Assembly: GCF_023715605.1 (NCBI RefSeq)
Contig: NZ_JAMBOL010000001.1
Location: 452,605 to 516,604, forward strand
Origin: Halalkalibacter oceani
Lineage (GTDB): Bacteria; Bacillota; Bacilli; Bacillales; Bacillaceae_D
DNA length: 64,000 nucleotides
Direction of reading: 5' to 3'
Part shown: positions 1-8,525 of the stretch, piece after piece
How positions within the stretch are numbered: position 1 is the stretch's first letter
Layout of the letters: each line of letters opens with the position of its first letter
The notes under the pieces: model-generated
What the model was told of the DNA's origin: nothing
Seen by the model: only the letters and a program-made list of their open reading frames with translations
Database searches by the model: none
Program-made: the position numbers and the translations under genes

Positions 1-2
1 TG

Positions 3-191
3 GCGATTTCTCCGCTCTCAAAGACGAGCGGAGAATGTATGATGCTGATGCCGCTTGTCATGACCGGATATGAGGAAGCATGCGGTCAGCTTTGGAACCT
101 GGAAGCGAAGTCGGAAGAGGATGTCTGGGCATCGTACCAGCGCCAAATTCTTGCCAATTCATACTGTAAAGAAAAAACACTTGATCACTGA
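3..191 (+). CDS. C-terminal fragment of an unidentified protein
   Basis: An open frame enters from the left edge and stops at a TGA ending at 191. The last 62 codons read as soluble protein, with ...MTGYEEACGQLWNLEAKSEE... and an ending KEKTLDH. I do not recognise the family. It stops just before the rpmG promoter, and its stop codon lies inside the proposed promoter spacer, so it would be the last gene of an upstream unit. A chance open frame is possible because only the tail is visible. Confidence 0.35.
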   Translation, partial: AISPLSKTSGECMMLMPLVMTGYEEACGQLWNLEAKSEEDVWASYQRQILANSYCKEKTLDH

Positions 192-209
192 GGGAAGATT
201 TGCTATCAT
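181..209 (+). promoter_or_regulatory. Predicted SigA promoter of rpmG
   Basis: TTGATC (181-186) and TATCAT (204-209) are separated by 17 bp, with a TG one base upstream of the -10 (extended -10). Transcription would begin near 216, about 33 nt before the rpmG start. Seen in sequence; activity is inferred. Confidence 0.55.
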
Positions 210-248
210 AATCAAGTATGAAGAAAGCACAGTTTGGAGGGATAACGA

Positions 249-398
249 ATGCGCGTACAAGTCACTCTTGCTTGCACTGAGACAGGCGACCGTAACTATA
301 TTACAACAAAAAACAAGCGCACAAATCCTGAGCGTATTGAATTAAAGAAATACAGCCCAAGATTGAAGCGTCACACGCTTCACCGCGAAACAAAGTAA
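249..398 (+). CDS. rpmG: 50S ribosomal protein L33 (zinc-free form)
   Basis: This 49-residue L33 protein of the large ribosomal subunit begins [17 protein letters not shown] and ends [12 protein letters not shown], as in Bacillus RpmG. GGAGGG lies 9 nt before the ATG. Zinc-binding L33 carries two CxxC pairs. Here only Cys9 remains: position 12 is Thr and position 36 is Ser, so this is a C-minus paralogue. Such forms support ribosomes when zinc is scarce, and a zinc-binding copy may exist elsewhere. rpmG precedes yqgN, as in related Bacillus genomes. A terminator follows directly, so it is probably monocistronic. Confidence 0.95.
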   Translation: MRVQVTLACTETGDRNYITTKNKRTNPERIELKKYSPRLKRHTLHRETK

Positions 399-431
399 GC
401 AGCTGGATTTTTCCACTGCTTCTTTTTTCTT
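397..431 (+). terminator. Intrinsic terminator after rpmG
   Basis: AAGCAG pairs with CTGCTT and TGGA with TCCA, with one bulged C and a TTTT loop. A CTTTTTTCTTT tract follows. The hairpin begins within the rpmG stop codon. Confidence 0.8.
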
Positions 432-482
432 TGACAGATGGCCATGACACATCCGGGGCGTTCGGGGAAGGGAGAGAGTGTT

Positions 483-1043
483 GTGAATCAGAAGAATTTT
501 ATTCGAGCAAAGACGAAAGAAGCGTTGGAAGCGATGTCCGATCAGGACTATATTCGGGATTCCCGGCAAATTGCAGAACATCTTGTCAACTCCTCTTATT
601 GGCAGGCTTCACAACTGATTGCCTTGACGATTTCACGCCATAGAGAGGTCGATACATATCAACTTATTAATCAGGCATGGAAGGAAAAAAAGAGAGTAGC
701 CGTGCCGCGGACGAATGTAAATGAGAAATCAATGCGTTTTTACGAACTGAGCAGTTTCAGCCAGCTTGAAAAGAGATATAGTGATTTAATGGAGCCGTTG
801 CCCGAAGCATGCACGCCGGTTGCGGAGGAACAGCTTGATTTGATCATCGTTCCGGGGCTGGCTTTCGACCAGAGCGGCGCGCGTCTCGGATTTGGCGGCG
901 GCTTTTATGATCGGCTGCTGGCCCGCGTTGGGACGAAAACGGTGGCCCTCGCTTTTTCGTGTCAGCTCTATCCACGGCTGCTGACAGAAGCCCACGATCA
1001 GCTAGTTGACCATATTGTGACAACGGATGGGTTTGTTCGATGA
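483..1043 (+). CDS. yqgN: 5-formyltetrahydrofolate cyclo-ligase
   Basis: This 186-residue cytosolic enzyme converts 5-formyl-THF plus ATP to 5,10-methenyl-THF, recycling a folate that inhibits one-carbon enzymes. The family signature RLGFGGGFYDR is near the C terminus, and VAVPRTN with the LIIVPGLAFD strand also fit. I chose the GTG at 483, preceded by AAGGGAGAGAG. The frame also has an ATG at 438, but it lacks a good ribosome site and would add a tail the family does not have. It overlaps the next gene by 4 nt (ATGA), so the two are translationally coupled. Confidence 0.93.
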   Translation: MNQKNFIRAKTKEALEAMSDQDYIRDSRQIAEHLVNSSYWQASQLIALTISRHREVDTYQLINQAWKEKKRVAVPRTNVNEKSMRFYELSSFSQLEKRYSDLMEPLPEACTPVAEEQLDLIIVPGLAFDQSGARLGFGGGFYDRLLARVGTKTVALAFSCQLYPRLLTEAHDQLVDHIVTTDGFVR

Positions 1044-1834
1044 TCGCCGTGCTGTTAATCGGGGTCGTGCTGATCGCCTTCTTTGCGGTAAAGGCAAGGG
1101 CGCTGACTGTTTCTGGAGGGGTGGCGGCTGTCGGCGTCGGCGGCTTTATTGCGCTCGGCTTTGGGCTGCAAGGTCTGCTGCTATTGTCGTTGTTCTTTTT
1201 CAGCTCAACATTATTAGGGAAATTCAAGCAAAAGCAGGGGCGAGAGGACGATCAGATTGTCGAAAAAAGCGACTGTCGCGACGCGATGCAAGTGATCGCC
1301 AATGGCGGCGTTCCGGCGCTATTGGCCGTGACCTACCTTTTCGTTCCTAGTGAATTGCTGCTTTGCGGTTTTGTAGCCAGCATTGCTGCGGCAACTGCAG
1401 ACACATGGGCGACGGAAATCGGCTCGCTCAGTAAGCAGCATCCGTTTCATGTTGTCAAGTGGAAGCGCGTTGACCCAGGAACCTCCGGCGCGGTGACGCT
1501 GCTCGGCTTGGCGGCGGCCTTTGCCGGGAGTTTTCTCATCGTCGTGCTGGCGATTTTCTTATGGTGGGGCAGTTATTATAACAGCCATCTGCTTCTTTTT
1601 GCCCTGATTGTCTCAGGGTTTGTCGGCAACTTTTTTGATACGTTAATGGGGGCGAGCTGTCAGGTTGTTTACCATTGTCCGCAATGCGGCAGGGAAACCG
1701 AACGGACGATTCATTGCGACAGGCCGACAGAGCATAAATATGGCGTGAAATGGCTCGATAATGATAGTGTTAATATAATCTGTACCTTTACAGGGGCTAT
1801 CCTCGGTCTTATTTCCGGCTTGCTGCTTCTTTAA
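1040..1834 (+). CDS. DUF92 family integral membrane protein
   Basis: This 264-residue protein of about six membrane spans matches the DUF92/TIGR00297 family. Signs are the ATADTWATEIG motif near residue 115, the KRVDPGTSGAVT motif, and a late glycine-rich span. Plant members include phytyl-phosphate kinase (VTE6); the bacterial role is not established. A CxxC pair (CPQCGRET) lies in a loop near residue 215. The start overlaps the yqgN stop by 4 nt. In Bacillus the yqg gene next to yqgN is different, so this is a local insertion relative to that order. Confidence 0.88.
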   Translation: MIAVLLIGVVLIAFFAVKARALTVSGGVAAVGVGGFIALGFGLQGLLLLSLFFFSSTLLGKFKQKQGREDDQIVEKSDCRDAMQVIANGGVPALLAVTYLFVPSELLLCGFVASIAAATADTWATEIGSLSKQHPFHVVKWKRVDPGTSGAVTLLGLAAAFAGSFLIVVLAIFLWWGSYYNSHLLLFALIVSGFVGNFFDTLMGASCQVVYHCPQCGRETERTIHCDRPTEHKYGVKWLDNDSVNIICTFTGAILGLISGLLLL

Positions 1835-1885
1835 GCTGGAAGTGAGCCGCGGATGGATTTAAAATAGGTTTGAAGGTGGATCGAG

Positions 1886-2905
1886 ATGGAGAAACATTCA
1901 ATAGAACGCTATTCAAGACAGATGCGCTTCGCTCCGATAGGAGAAGAGGGGCAGAGGACGCTGGCCGAAAAAGTCGCGCTCATTGTCGGCGTCGGAGCGC
2001 TTGGAACCGTGCTGGCCAACCACTTAGTGCGGGCCGGAGTCGGCAAAGTGAAGATTGTGGATCGCGATTATGTCGAGATGAGCAATTTGCAAAGACAGAT
2101 GCTTTTTGATGAAAGCGATGTCAATGAAAGTCTTCCGAAGGCGATCGCCGCTGAACGAAAGCTGAGGGCAATTAATTCCGCTGTGCAAATTGAGGCGACG
2201 GTTGCCGATGTGACGGCTTCAACCTTGCCGGCCCTCATGGAAGATGTTGATATTGTTCTTGATGGAACCGATAATTTTCGGACCAGGTTTCTATTAAACG
2301 ATATGTGTTTTCAAAAAGGAATTCCGTTTGCCTACGGCGGAGCGGTGAGTGCGCGGGGGATGTCGGCGCTGTTTATCCCGGGGAAAACCCCGTGTCTCCG
2401 TTGTTTAATCAACGAGGGGAGCGGCAGTGGAGAAACATGTGATACCGTTGGTGTGATCAGTCCGGTTGTCGATATTGTTGCCTCTTATCAGGTTGTCGAG
2501 GTAATGAAATATTTAGTCGGGCAAACTGGGGCGTTACGTGGGACGTTACGCAGCTTTGATCTGTGGGGCAACCATCAATTTGATTTGAAAATGGAAAAAG
2601 CGAAGGCCGATTGTCCGACCTGTCAGCAGCGCCGCTTCCCGGCTTTAACGGCCGATGAAACGGAAGTGACGACGCTCTGTGGCCGGGAAACGGTGCAGAT
2701 CAACAGACAAAAGCCGTTTGATCTGGCGCTTTGGGAGAAGAGGCTGATCGGAAGCGCCCAAGTGAAGGCAACGCCGTTTCTTTTACGAATTGAGCTTGAA
2801 GAAGGAGAGCGGATCGTCTTATTCCCTGACGGAAGAGCGCTCGTGCAGGGAACGGAGGATTTGACGAGAGCAAGGACGCTTTACAGCAAATATATTGGAG
2901 ATTAA
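1886..2905 (+). CDS. thiF: ThiF/MoeB-type adenylyltransferase of a ubiquitin-like sulfur carrier
   Basis: This 339-residue E1-like enzyme adenylates the C-terminal Gly-Gly of a sulfur carrier (ThiS or MoaD). N-terminal RYSRQMRF, the nucleotide loop GVGALGTVLANHL, the DRDYVEMSNLQRQ motif, and two zinc-binding cysteine pairs (CLRC, CPTC) are all visible. About 90 C-terminal residues follow the last pair and do not look like a rhodanese domain. The thi operon here (13.5-17.1 kb) has thiS but no thiF, and moeA-mobB (34 kb) lacks moeB. I infer that this one protein serves both. GAAGGTGG precedes the ATG. Confidence 0.88.
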   Translation: MEKHSIERYSRQMRFAPIGEEGQRTLAEKVALIVGVGALGTVLANHLVRAGVGKVKIVDRDYVEMSNLQRQMLFDESDVNESLPKAIAAERKLRAINSAVQIEATVADVTASTLPALMEDVDIVLDGTDNFRTRFLLNDMCFQKGIPFAYGGAVSARGMSALFIPGKTPCLRCLINEGSGSGETCDTVGVISPVVDIVASYQVVEVMKYLVGQTGALRGTLRSFDLWGNHQFDLKMEKAKADCPTCQQRRFPALTADETEVTTLCGRETVQINRQKPFDLALWEKRLIGSAQVKATPFLLRIELEEGERIVLFPDGRALVQGTEDLTRARTLYSKYIGD

Positions 2906-2930
2906 TCGGTAAAGGGAGGGACAACGCTCT

Positions 2931-3572
2931 TTGTTTAGGGGAAAGAAGCGATTATTTATTGGCTTGTCAGGCATAGTCATAGTAGTAGCGCTAATTGGAT
3001 TCGCAGAAATTCAACCACCCGAGCAAGGAATACAAGTGGCAGAAGCGGAGAGGGCGGCGAAAGAAGCAGCAACCGAACCGGAAGAAGCTGCTGTGAACGA
3101 GAAGCCGCCCGAGCAGGCCGCCGAACGGGAGCTCCCTGATTTTGAAGAACTATTTGCAGAAGAATCGTTACATGAATTAAGAGAAAAAATGAAAGCGAGC
3201 ATCCGGGAGCAGCGTACATACCTGGAGACAATGGTGGAGCAGGCGGACAGCGATCAATGGATCGAACTATTGGAAACGAAAGAATGGCGCTTGTTTCAAA
3301 AGTCTGTTAATGAGCTTTTTTACGGGAAACAGGTGCCGTATGAACTGATGAATGATGTGCAAAAAATGGTTGTGCTCAGCCGTATCACTTATGTGTTTCA
3401 GGAAAAAACAGCGCTAACGTATTTGTATCAGCTCGTTCACGATTTGGATGTCCATGTTAACCGGCTGACCGAGCGGCCTTACGGGGTAACGGAAGCCTAT
3501 GGAAGCAAACGGAAGTACATGGAGATTGATCAATACTTGCAAGTATTGGCAAGATCAGATTCATTCGGATAA
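2931..3572 (+). CDS. Membrane-anchored hypothetical protein
   Basis: The TTG start lies 10 nt after AAAGGGAGGG. The 213-residue product has a basic N terminus (FRGKKR), one hydrophobic helix at about residues 8-25, a low-complexity Glu/Ala/Pro linker (about 28-65), and then a helical domain likely outside the cell. I do not recognise the family. It follows thiF by 25 nt, is co-directional with it, and may be transcribed with it. A second protein of this build (short basic start, one helix) lies at 18886. Confidence 0.75.
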   Translation: MFRGKKRLFIGLSGIVIVVALIGFAEIQPPEQGIQVAEAERAAKEAATEPEEAAVNEKPPEQAAERELPDFEELFAEESLHELREKMKASIREQRTYLETMVEQADSDQWIELLETKEWRLFQKSVNELFYGKQVPYELMNDVQKMVVLSRITYVFQEKTALTYLYQLVHDLDVHVNRLTERPYGVTEAYGSKRKYMEIDQYLQVLARSDSFG

Positions 3573-3613
3573 ATTCTTTTCACTGACGTATAGTAAGAAA
3601 AAGGAGGGATACG

Positions 3614-3814
3614 ATGTTACAGCGTTTCGTTACGATGGTATCGTTCGTTTTTTCTTGCTACTTGTTGTATAAGTACCGTTATCGGGTCATTAACGCTTTT
3701 TTAGGAAAGCGTTGGCTGAGAAAAGTTGCGATCAGCATGGCGATGCAGATTCCGGCAATCCGTGATAAAGTATTGGGATCTGTCTTATCAAGCCGTCAGC
3801 CGCAACATCAATAG
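3614..3814 (+). CDS. Small membrane-associated hypothetical protein, 66 aa
   Basis: AAGGAGGGATACG leads into the ATG. One hydrophobic helix (about residues 5-21) is followed by a basic amphipathic stretch, KRWLRKVAISMAMQIPAIRDK. I do not recognise it. Its position just before gluP, in the same direction, suggests membership of the yqg unit. The 178 nt to gluP contain no clear gene; they hold two copies of CAGTGATAAGAGG about 60 nt apart. Confidence 0.72.
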   Translation: MLQRFVTMVSFVFSCYLLYKYRYRVINAFLGKRWLRKVAISMAMQIPAIRDKVLGSVLSSRQPQHQ

Positions 3815-3992
3815 GCGCAGTGATAAGAGGCCACTGAGAAACTTCCTTTTTCGTAACTTGAAGAAGGGAAAATCGTACTTTTTCAGCAGCTTCAGTGATA
3901 AGAGGAGTCTGGCCAGGCCAAAAACGGGTCTTGTTTTTACTGGTTCAGGCTTCTTCTTATAAGAAAAAGCGCCTGCTGGAGGGAGGGGTATC

Positions 3993-5528
3993 GTGGAAGC
4001 GGAACAGCACGATGCGTATTACTGGAAGGTGATCCACCATTTGATTGTTAATCGAGGCTATCGCCTGCTTCAGCAGCAGGAAAACGAGGCATGGCTGGAG
4101 GACGAGGAGTCGAAGCCGAGGCGAATTTTGCGAATTGTTAGAGCGGATGTCGATTGGGCGAACTGGTTAAAACGCGATATTGTAGCGTCTGTAAGCCGGT
4201 TCGAGCTGTTGCGGCGTCAGCTCCGCCTTAATGAGCTGATCGGCGAAAATCTCTACATAAGTGTTTACCCGCCGGTTGATTCCTGGGAGGAGCTGCAAAA
4301 GCCTTTTGTAGCGAATAAACAAAAGAAAACAACCGTTTATACATCACTTGTCACTAGAGAAGCGGCTGCCGGCGGCGAGGTGGCTGTCCGTGAACTGGTG
4401 CTGCCGGCAGCGACGGCTATGAATTCGGTTGAGGAAATCGAATTGACCGTCAAGCAGCTGCGGCAGGAAGTGGTCGAAAGGGCGCAGAGCCGCGAGCGCG
4501 AGGAGCGGCAGCTTTTTTTATTTGGAAAGCCGCGGATGATCTATGTGCTGCTCGCTTTGATCGCTGTGATGTACTGGCTGGTGGAACAGAACGGCGGCAG
4601 TACGTCCGTCTTAACATTAATTGAATTCGGCGCAAAGTATAATCCGTTAATTATCCAAGGGGAATGGTGGCGTCTCGTCTCGGCGATGTTCCTCCATATC
4701 GGCTTTCTGCATCTTTTCATGAATTCACTTGCTTTGTTTTACTTAGGCGGCGCTGTAGAGCGGATGTACGGCACTGGCCGCTTTCTAGTGATCTACTTTA
4801 TCGCCGGAGTGTTTGGCTCAGCCGCCAGCTTTGCCTTTAATGAACAGGTCGCGGCCGGGGCGTCAGGGGCGATTTTTGGCTGTTTTGGCGCTCTCCTCTA
4901 TTTTGGCACGATTCACAAAAAATTATTTTTCCGGACTATGGGGAAAAGCGTGCTGTTTGTTCTCGGACTGAATTTGATTTTTGGTCTGACGGTGCCGATG
5001 ATCGACAATGGCGCCCATGTCGGCGGACTGATCGGCGGCTTTTTCGCTTCTGCCATCGTTCACTTGCCAAAGCACGCGAAGTCGGCCAGACAGCTGGGCG
5101 CTTTTGTCCTAACCGTTATTAGTATTGGAGGGCTGCTCTGGTACGGAATGATTAATGAGCAAAAGGCCCCGTCCGCCCTGCTTTCCTTACAAATCGGGCA
5201 GGAATATTTGCAGCAGGAGGAGCTTGAGAAAGCCTATCCTTTCTTGCAGCAGGCGGTCGAAAATGGAGCTGACATGCCGGAGGCCCCATTCCTGCTTGCT
5301 TATGCAGAAGCGATGTTCGGCAATTACGAAGAGGCGAAACAGCTTCTGCTTGAGGTGATTCAACAGCGGGCTGATTTTCATCAGGCTCATTACAATCTGG
5401 CGCTCATCTACCTGGAGTTGGGAGAGACAGAGGAAGCGAGAGCCTCAGTAGAGCGCGCCATTCAATTAGAGCCGAATGAACCGATGTACGAAGATTTGTA
5501 CGAGCAAATTACTGATCCTCCAACGTAA
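3993..5528 (+). CDS. gluP: Rhomboid intramembrane serine protease with TPR tail
   Basis: This 511-residue homologue of Bacillus YqgP/GluP cleaves membrane substrates within the bilayer. Order: a soluble N-terminal domain (1-175), a rhomboid core of six to seven spans (about 180-385), then tetratricopeptide repeats (about 395-505, e.g. YNLALIYLELGETEEA). The catalytic Ser is in GASGAIFG (S291) and the His in NGAHVGG (H342), 51 residues apart. The GTG start follows GGAGGGAGGGGT. The last 20 nt overlap the 3' end of the gene on the other strand. Confidence 0.93.
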   Translation: MEAEQHDAYYWKVIHHLIVNRGYRLLQQQENEAWLEDEESKPRRILRIVRADVDWANWLKRDIVASVSRFELLRRQLRLNELIGENLYISVYPPVDSWEELQKPFVANKQKKTTVYTSLVTREAAAGGEVAVRELVLPAATAMNSVEEIELTVKQLRQEVVERAQSREREERQLFLFGKPRMIYVLLALIAVMYWLVEQNGGSTSVLTLIEFGAKYNPLIIQGEWWRLVSAMFLHIGFLHLFMNSLALFYLGGAVERMYGTGRFLVIYFIAGVFGSAASFAFNEQVAAGASGAIFGCFGALLYFGTIHKKLFFRTMGKSVLFVLGLNLIFGLTVPMIDNGAHVGGLIGGFFASAIVHLPKHAKSARQLGAFVLTVISIGGLLWYGMINEQKAPSALLSLQIGQEYLQQEELEKAYPFLQQAVENGADMPEAPFLLAYAEAMFGNYEEAKQLLLEVIQQRADFHQAHYNLALIYLELGETEEARASVERAIQLEPNEPMYEDLYEQITDPPT

Positions 5529-6396
5529 TCGTTTGCAGAAGCTGAACAGGCTTGCCATCGGCGGTGCGGAATAAAATAAAGAAATGATCACCGGTATGCG
5601 GAAGCAGAATGAGCGGCACGGTACTACCGATCGGTGACAGGGGCGCTCCGTCCTGGCGGGCGATGCCCAATACATAATGCTTATAAAGTCCTTCCCAGAG
5701 ACCTCCGAGAAAACGGCTGGTCTCTTCTTCTGTCAGATGGGGCAAAGGTTCATGCTCATATTTGGCGAGGTCTGTCAGCGCGATCAGGCTGTAGTTTTCT
5801 TTTGCCAGCTGGTAATGCTCAAGCAAGGACTCCCATTCATACAGCTGCTGCTGTGACAAAATATAGTCAAGAATGCGTTTGCTTTCAGCGTCCTCCTCCG
5901 TCGCCGGAATCGTAAACGAGTGGAGCGGATGCAAGGGAGAATCAATGACATAAAGCTCATCGACGCTCAATGTTTGCGCACTTTTAATCACATCATCGGG
6001 ATAATGAAGCTCTGCGTGATGAAAGGTTATCACCTGATAATGCCCGCTATCATCAGAGCGAACCTCTTTTTCCAGCTGCAGCGTGTCAGTGTTTTCCCGC
6101 CAGGCTGAAAGCATATCCTTCAAATAACCGTCTTCAAATAATAGCGAAACATCCTGGCGCAAATAGGCCTGTTGATTTAAAAGGGAGCTGACTGACCAGT
6201 TGAGTATGTATTCGTCCTCGTCTTCAATTTTTTGAAATTCAATATTTGAGCTTGCTTCAGAAAACGATGCTGTCGGATCAAGTGGAAAAAAGATCAGCGC
6301 ATCGCGAAATGGCTCAGGCTTAATTTGAAAAACGAGAAAAAGTCCAACACAAAATGAGCCGACAAGCAGGGCGAGCGCTAGCTTCCATGTTCTCAT
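5509..6396 (-). CDS. Membrane-anchored hypothetical protein
   Basis: This 295-residue protein has one N-terminal hydrophobic helix (MRTWKLALALLVGSFCVGLF) and a long soluble part, probably extracytoplasmic. I chose the ATG at 6396, with AGGAGGGAAGG just upstream; a longer frame would bury this signal-anchor. Cys16 sits in the helix without a convincing lipobox. I do not recognise the family. It is transcribed away from spoVAF and converges on gluP, overlapping its 3' end by 20 nt. Confidence 0.78.
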   Translation of the reverse strand: MRTWKLALALLVGSFCVGLFLVFQIKPEPFRDALIFFPLDPTASFSEASSNIEFQKIEDEDEYILNWSVSSLLNQQAYLRQDVSLLFEDGYLKDMLSAWRENTDTLQLEKEVRSDDSGHYQVITFHHAELHYPDDVIKSAQTLSVDELYVIDSPLHPLHSFTIPATEEDAESKRILDYILSQQQLYEWESLLEHYQLAKENYSLIALTDLAKYEHEPLPHLTEEETSRFLGGLWEGLYKHYVLGIARQDGAPLSPIGSTVPLILLPHTGDHFFILFRTADGKPVQLLQTITLEDQ

Positions 6397-6470
6397 CCGT
6401 CCTTCCCTCCTTTCCGTGGACAACCGTTGCTTGATCATATGCAGCCGGCCTTGATCTTATGCTTGGCGAA

Positions 6471-6500
6471 TGCATGGAAATCGAGCCGCAGGCGAATACT
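6471..6500 (+). promoter_or_regulatory. Possible forespore (SigG/SigF-type) promoter of spoVAF
   Basis: TGCATG (6471-6476), a 17-bp spacer, and GAATACT (6494-6500) resemble the SigG consensus (TGnATA, CATACTA). The start site would be about 32 nt before the ATG. The match is partial; the forespore role of the gene supports it. Confidence 0.3.
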
Positions 6501-6538
6501 TGAAAGGAATCAACGGATTGTGAAATGGAGGTCATTTC

Positions 6539-8002
6539 ATGCAGGAGAAGTCAAGAAAGCACCCTGTCTCGGGCGATTTTGAGAAGAACATCGCTTTTTT
6601 AAAAGACGAGCTCGGAGTTGAGGCGAGCTTTGACTTAATTCATTTGGAACTAAAGCATGGCGGCCGGCGGATGGGGCTCTTTCTTGTCGATGGCTTCGGC
6701 AAGGACGCGGCATTAACGCAAATTCAGCGTGAGCTGAACCGGCTGCCTGAGGACGGATTAAAGGAAAATCCGCTTGATACGTTGATGCAGCATCAAATTC
6801 CCTATGTCGAGATCGCGAAAAGTGACGATTTGGATGAGGTGATTGATGAGGTGCTCGCCGGCCCGGCGGCTTTGGTCGTTGAAGGGATTGACCAGGTCAT
6901 CCTCTTAGATACAAGGGAATATCCCGTTCGGGGGCCGGAGGAGCCGGATACGGAACAGGTAATCAGAGGCTCAAAAGATGGCTTCGTCGAGACGCTTGTA
7001 ATGAATGCGGCGCTGATCCGCCGCCGGGTCCGTGACCGCAGTATGCGCGTCGAATATAACAAAGTCGGACGGCGCTCGAAATCGGATCTGGCGCTTGTTT
7101 ATCTCGCTGATATTGCCGATCAGGAATATGTCGAGGCAATGAAGGAAGCCCTTGATCAAATTGATACGGACGGCTTGCCAATGGCGGATAAAAGCATTGA
7201 AGAGTTCATTTTCGGCCATCATTATCAGCCTTATCCGTTAATTCGTTATACGGAACGGCCCGATGTGGCCGCGACTCATCTGTTTGAAGGGCATATTTTG
7301 CTGCTTGTCGACGGTTCGCCGAGTGCGATGATTGTGCCGACTACGTTCTGGCACCATCTTCAGCATGCGGAGGAATACAGGCAAAAGCCGGTCGTCGGGG
7401 CAAGCCTGCGGATCGTGCGCTTCGGCGCGGTGTGGGCGTCATTATTTTTACTGCCGCTTTGGTACTTGCTCGCGACGAATGAACAGTTTGTTCCAGAGCT
7501 ACTGTCCTTTATCGGCGCAGAAAAAGAAGGGGCTGTTCCGCTGTTCGCCCAGTTTCTCGTGGCTGAAGCGGGGATCGAAATGCTACGGATGGCGGCGATC
7601 CATACGCCGAACCCGCTTGCGACCGCGCTGGGGCTCGTCTCCGCGCTGTTAATCGGTGAGGTGGCGATTAATGTCGGGCTGTTCTCGGCGGAGGTGGTGT
7701 TATACTTGGCGGTGGCCGTCGTCGGGACATTTGCGACGCCAAGCTATGAGTTAAGTCTCGCCAATCGTCTGATCCGCGTCGCCCTCCTGCTGTCGACCGC
7801 ATTGTTCGGTCTCGCCGGCTTCGTCGGCGGCATTACGGTCTGGCTGTTAATGCTCGTTCGTCTTCAAGTACTTGGAACACCCTATATGTGGCCGTTTTTG
7901 CCCTTTAACGGACGCGCGTTGCGGGACGTCATTTTCCGCGCGCCAATGCCACTAAAAAACCGCCGGCCGGTCGCGATTCATCCGAACGATCCGGATCGCT
8001 AG
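6539..8002 (+). CDS. spoVAF: SpoVAF, spore inner-membrane protein of the GerA family
   Basis: This 487-residue protein acts in spore germination, linked to dipicolinate release. The N-terminal 290 residues are hydrophilic and include RRSKSDLALVYLADIAD and LLVDGSPSAMIVPTTFW. Five or so membrane spans follow, and the C-terminal tail is basic. Length and sequence fit SpoVAF (about 490) better than a receptor A subunit; compare the true gerA at 56047. In Bacillus it usually ends the spoVA operon. Here it stands alone between an unknown gene and yueI. GGAGG precedes the ATG. Confidence 0.82.
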   Translation: MQEKSRKHPVSGDFEKNIAFLKDELGVEASFDLIHLELKHGGRRMGLFLVDGFGKDAALTQIQRELNRLPEDGLKENPLDTLMQHQIPYVEIAKSDDLDEVIDEVLAGPAALVVEGIDQVILLDTREYPVRGPEEPDTEQVIRGSKDGFVETLVMNAALIRRRVRDRSMRVEYNKVGRRSKSDLALVYLADIADQEYVEAMKEALDQIDTDGLPMADKSIEEFIFGHHYQPYPLIRYTERPDVAATHLFEGHILLLVDGSPSAMIVPTTFWHHLQHAEEYRQKPVVGASLRIVRFGAVWASLFLLPLWYLLATNEQFVPELLSFIGAEKEGAVPLFAQFLVAEAGIEMLRMAAIHTPNPLATALGLVSALLIGEVAINVGLFSAEVVLYLAVAVVGTFATPSYELSLANRLIRVALLLSTALFGLAGFVGGITVWLLMLVRLQVLGTPYMWPFLPFNGRALRDVIFRAPMPLKNRRPVAIHPNDPDR

Positions 8003-8016
8003 CGCGGAAGCAAAGC

Positions 8017-8090
8017 GGGGCTGGGAGCAAAGGTTGTTTTGTTCTACCTTTTGCCAAGCCCCCAGGCAAAGCTGGTTTTGTCTCAAGCAC
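8017..8090 (-). repeat. Terminator plus short copy of the dispersed repeat
   Basis: On the minus strand, GCTTGAGACAAAACCAGCTTT is followed at once by a hairpin (GGGGCTT... at 8045-8061 pairing with 8017-8034). The leading segment is the first module of the longer copies at 43887 and 52300, and the central cloverleaf-like module is missing. It lies between spoVAF and yueI as a 3' element for yueI. Confidence 0.6.
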
Positions 8091-8111
8091 TTTATGCACA
8101 GCACTGTGCTC

Positions 8112-8525
8112 TTACGATAAGAAATCGGCGCCACTTTCCTCCATATCAAGCTCAAACAGTTCATCCTTAATGAAAAGCTGCTTCGTTTCAATGGCCTCAG
8201 TCTGATTGGCGACGATCAGACCGAATGGGGTCAGCTTTTTCGGCGTGACAAACGTAAAGCTGACGCCATGCGCTCCAGCTTCTTTAATATAGTTGGAAAA
8301 ATGAGTATAGCCGAGGTTGCCGTTTAAATAAAGATGCAGGTTGCGCTTCGTTTTCATCAGCTCAACGGCTTCTTTGTACATTCCTTTATTAATCACCTGC
8401 TTTTTTGTAAGGGCGAGGTGGATCCGTTCCAATAAAGTGGAGAGAAAAAGATTCCGCTCCTCCGGTTTGATTTCCGGCGCCCCGTACAACGCCCGGTCAA
8501 TGACTTCTTTCATTTTTTGTTCCAT
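8112..8525 (-). CDS. yueI: YueI family protein (DUF1694)
   Basis: This 137-residue cytosolic protein starts MEQKMKEVIDRALYGAPEIKPEERN and contains RVFVALTKKQV-like and HGVSFTFVTPKK segments that fit the YueI family, whose role is unknown. AAAGGAG lies 7 nt before the ATG at 8525. The same frame runs further upstream, but that part lacks a ribosome site and reads as non-coding. A repeat-linked terminator follows on this strand. Confidence 0.83.
   Translation of the reverse strand: MEQKMKEVIDRALYGAPEIKPEERNLFLSTLLERIHLALTKKQVINKGMYKEAVELMKTKRNLHLYLNGNLGYTHFSNYIKEAGAHGVSFTFVTPKKLTPFGLIVANQTEAIETKQLFIKDELFELDMEESGADFLS

Noticed and set aside
3815..3992. Repeated CAGTGATAAGAGG before gluP
   Set aside because: Only two copies of 13 bp about 60 nt apart; no dyad or promoter pattern, so no function is claimed.
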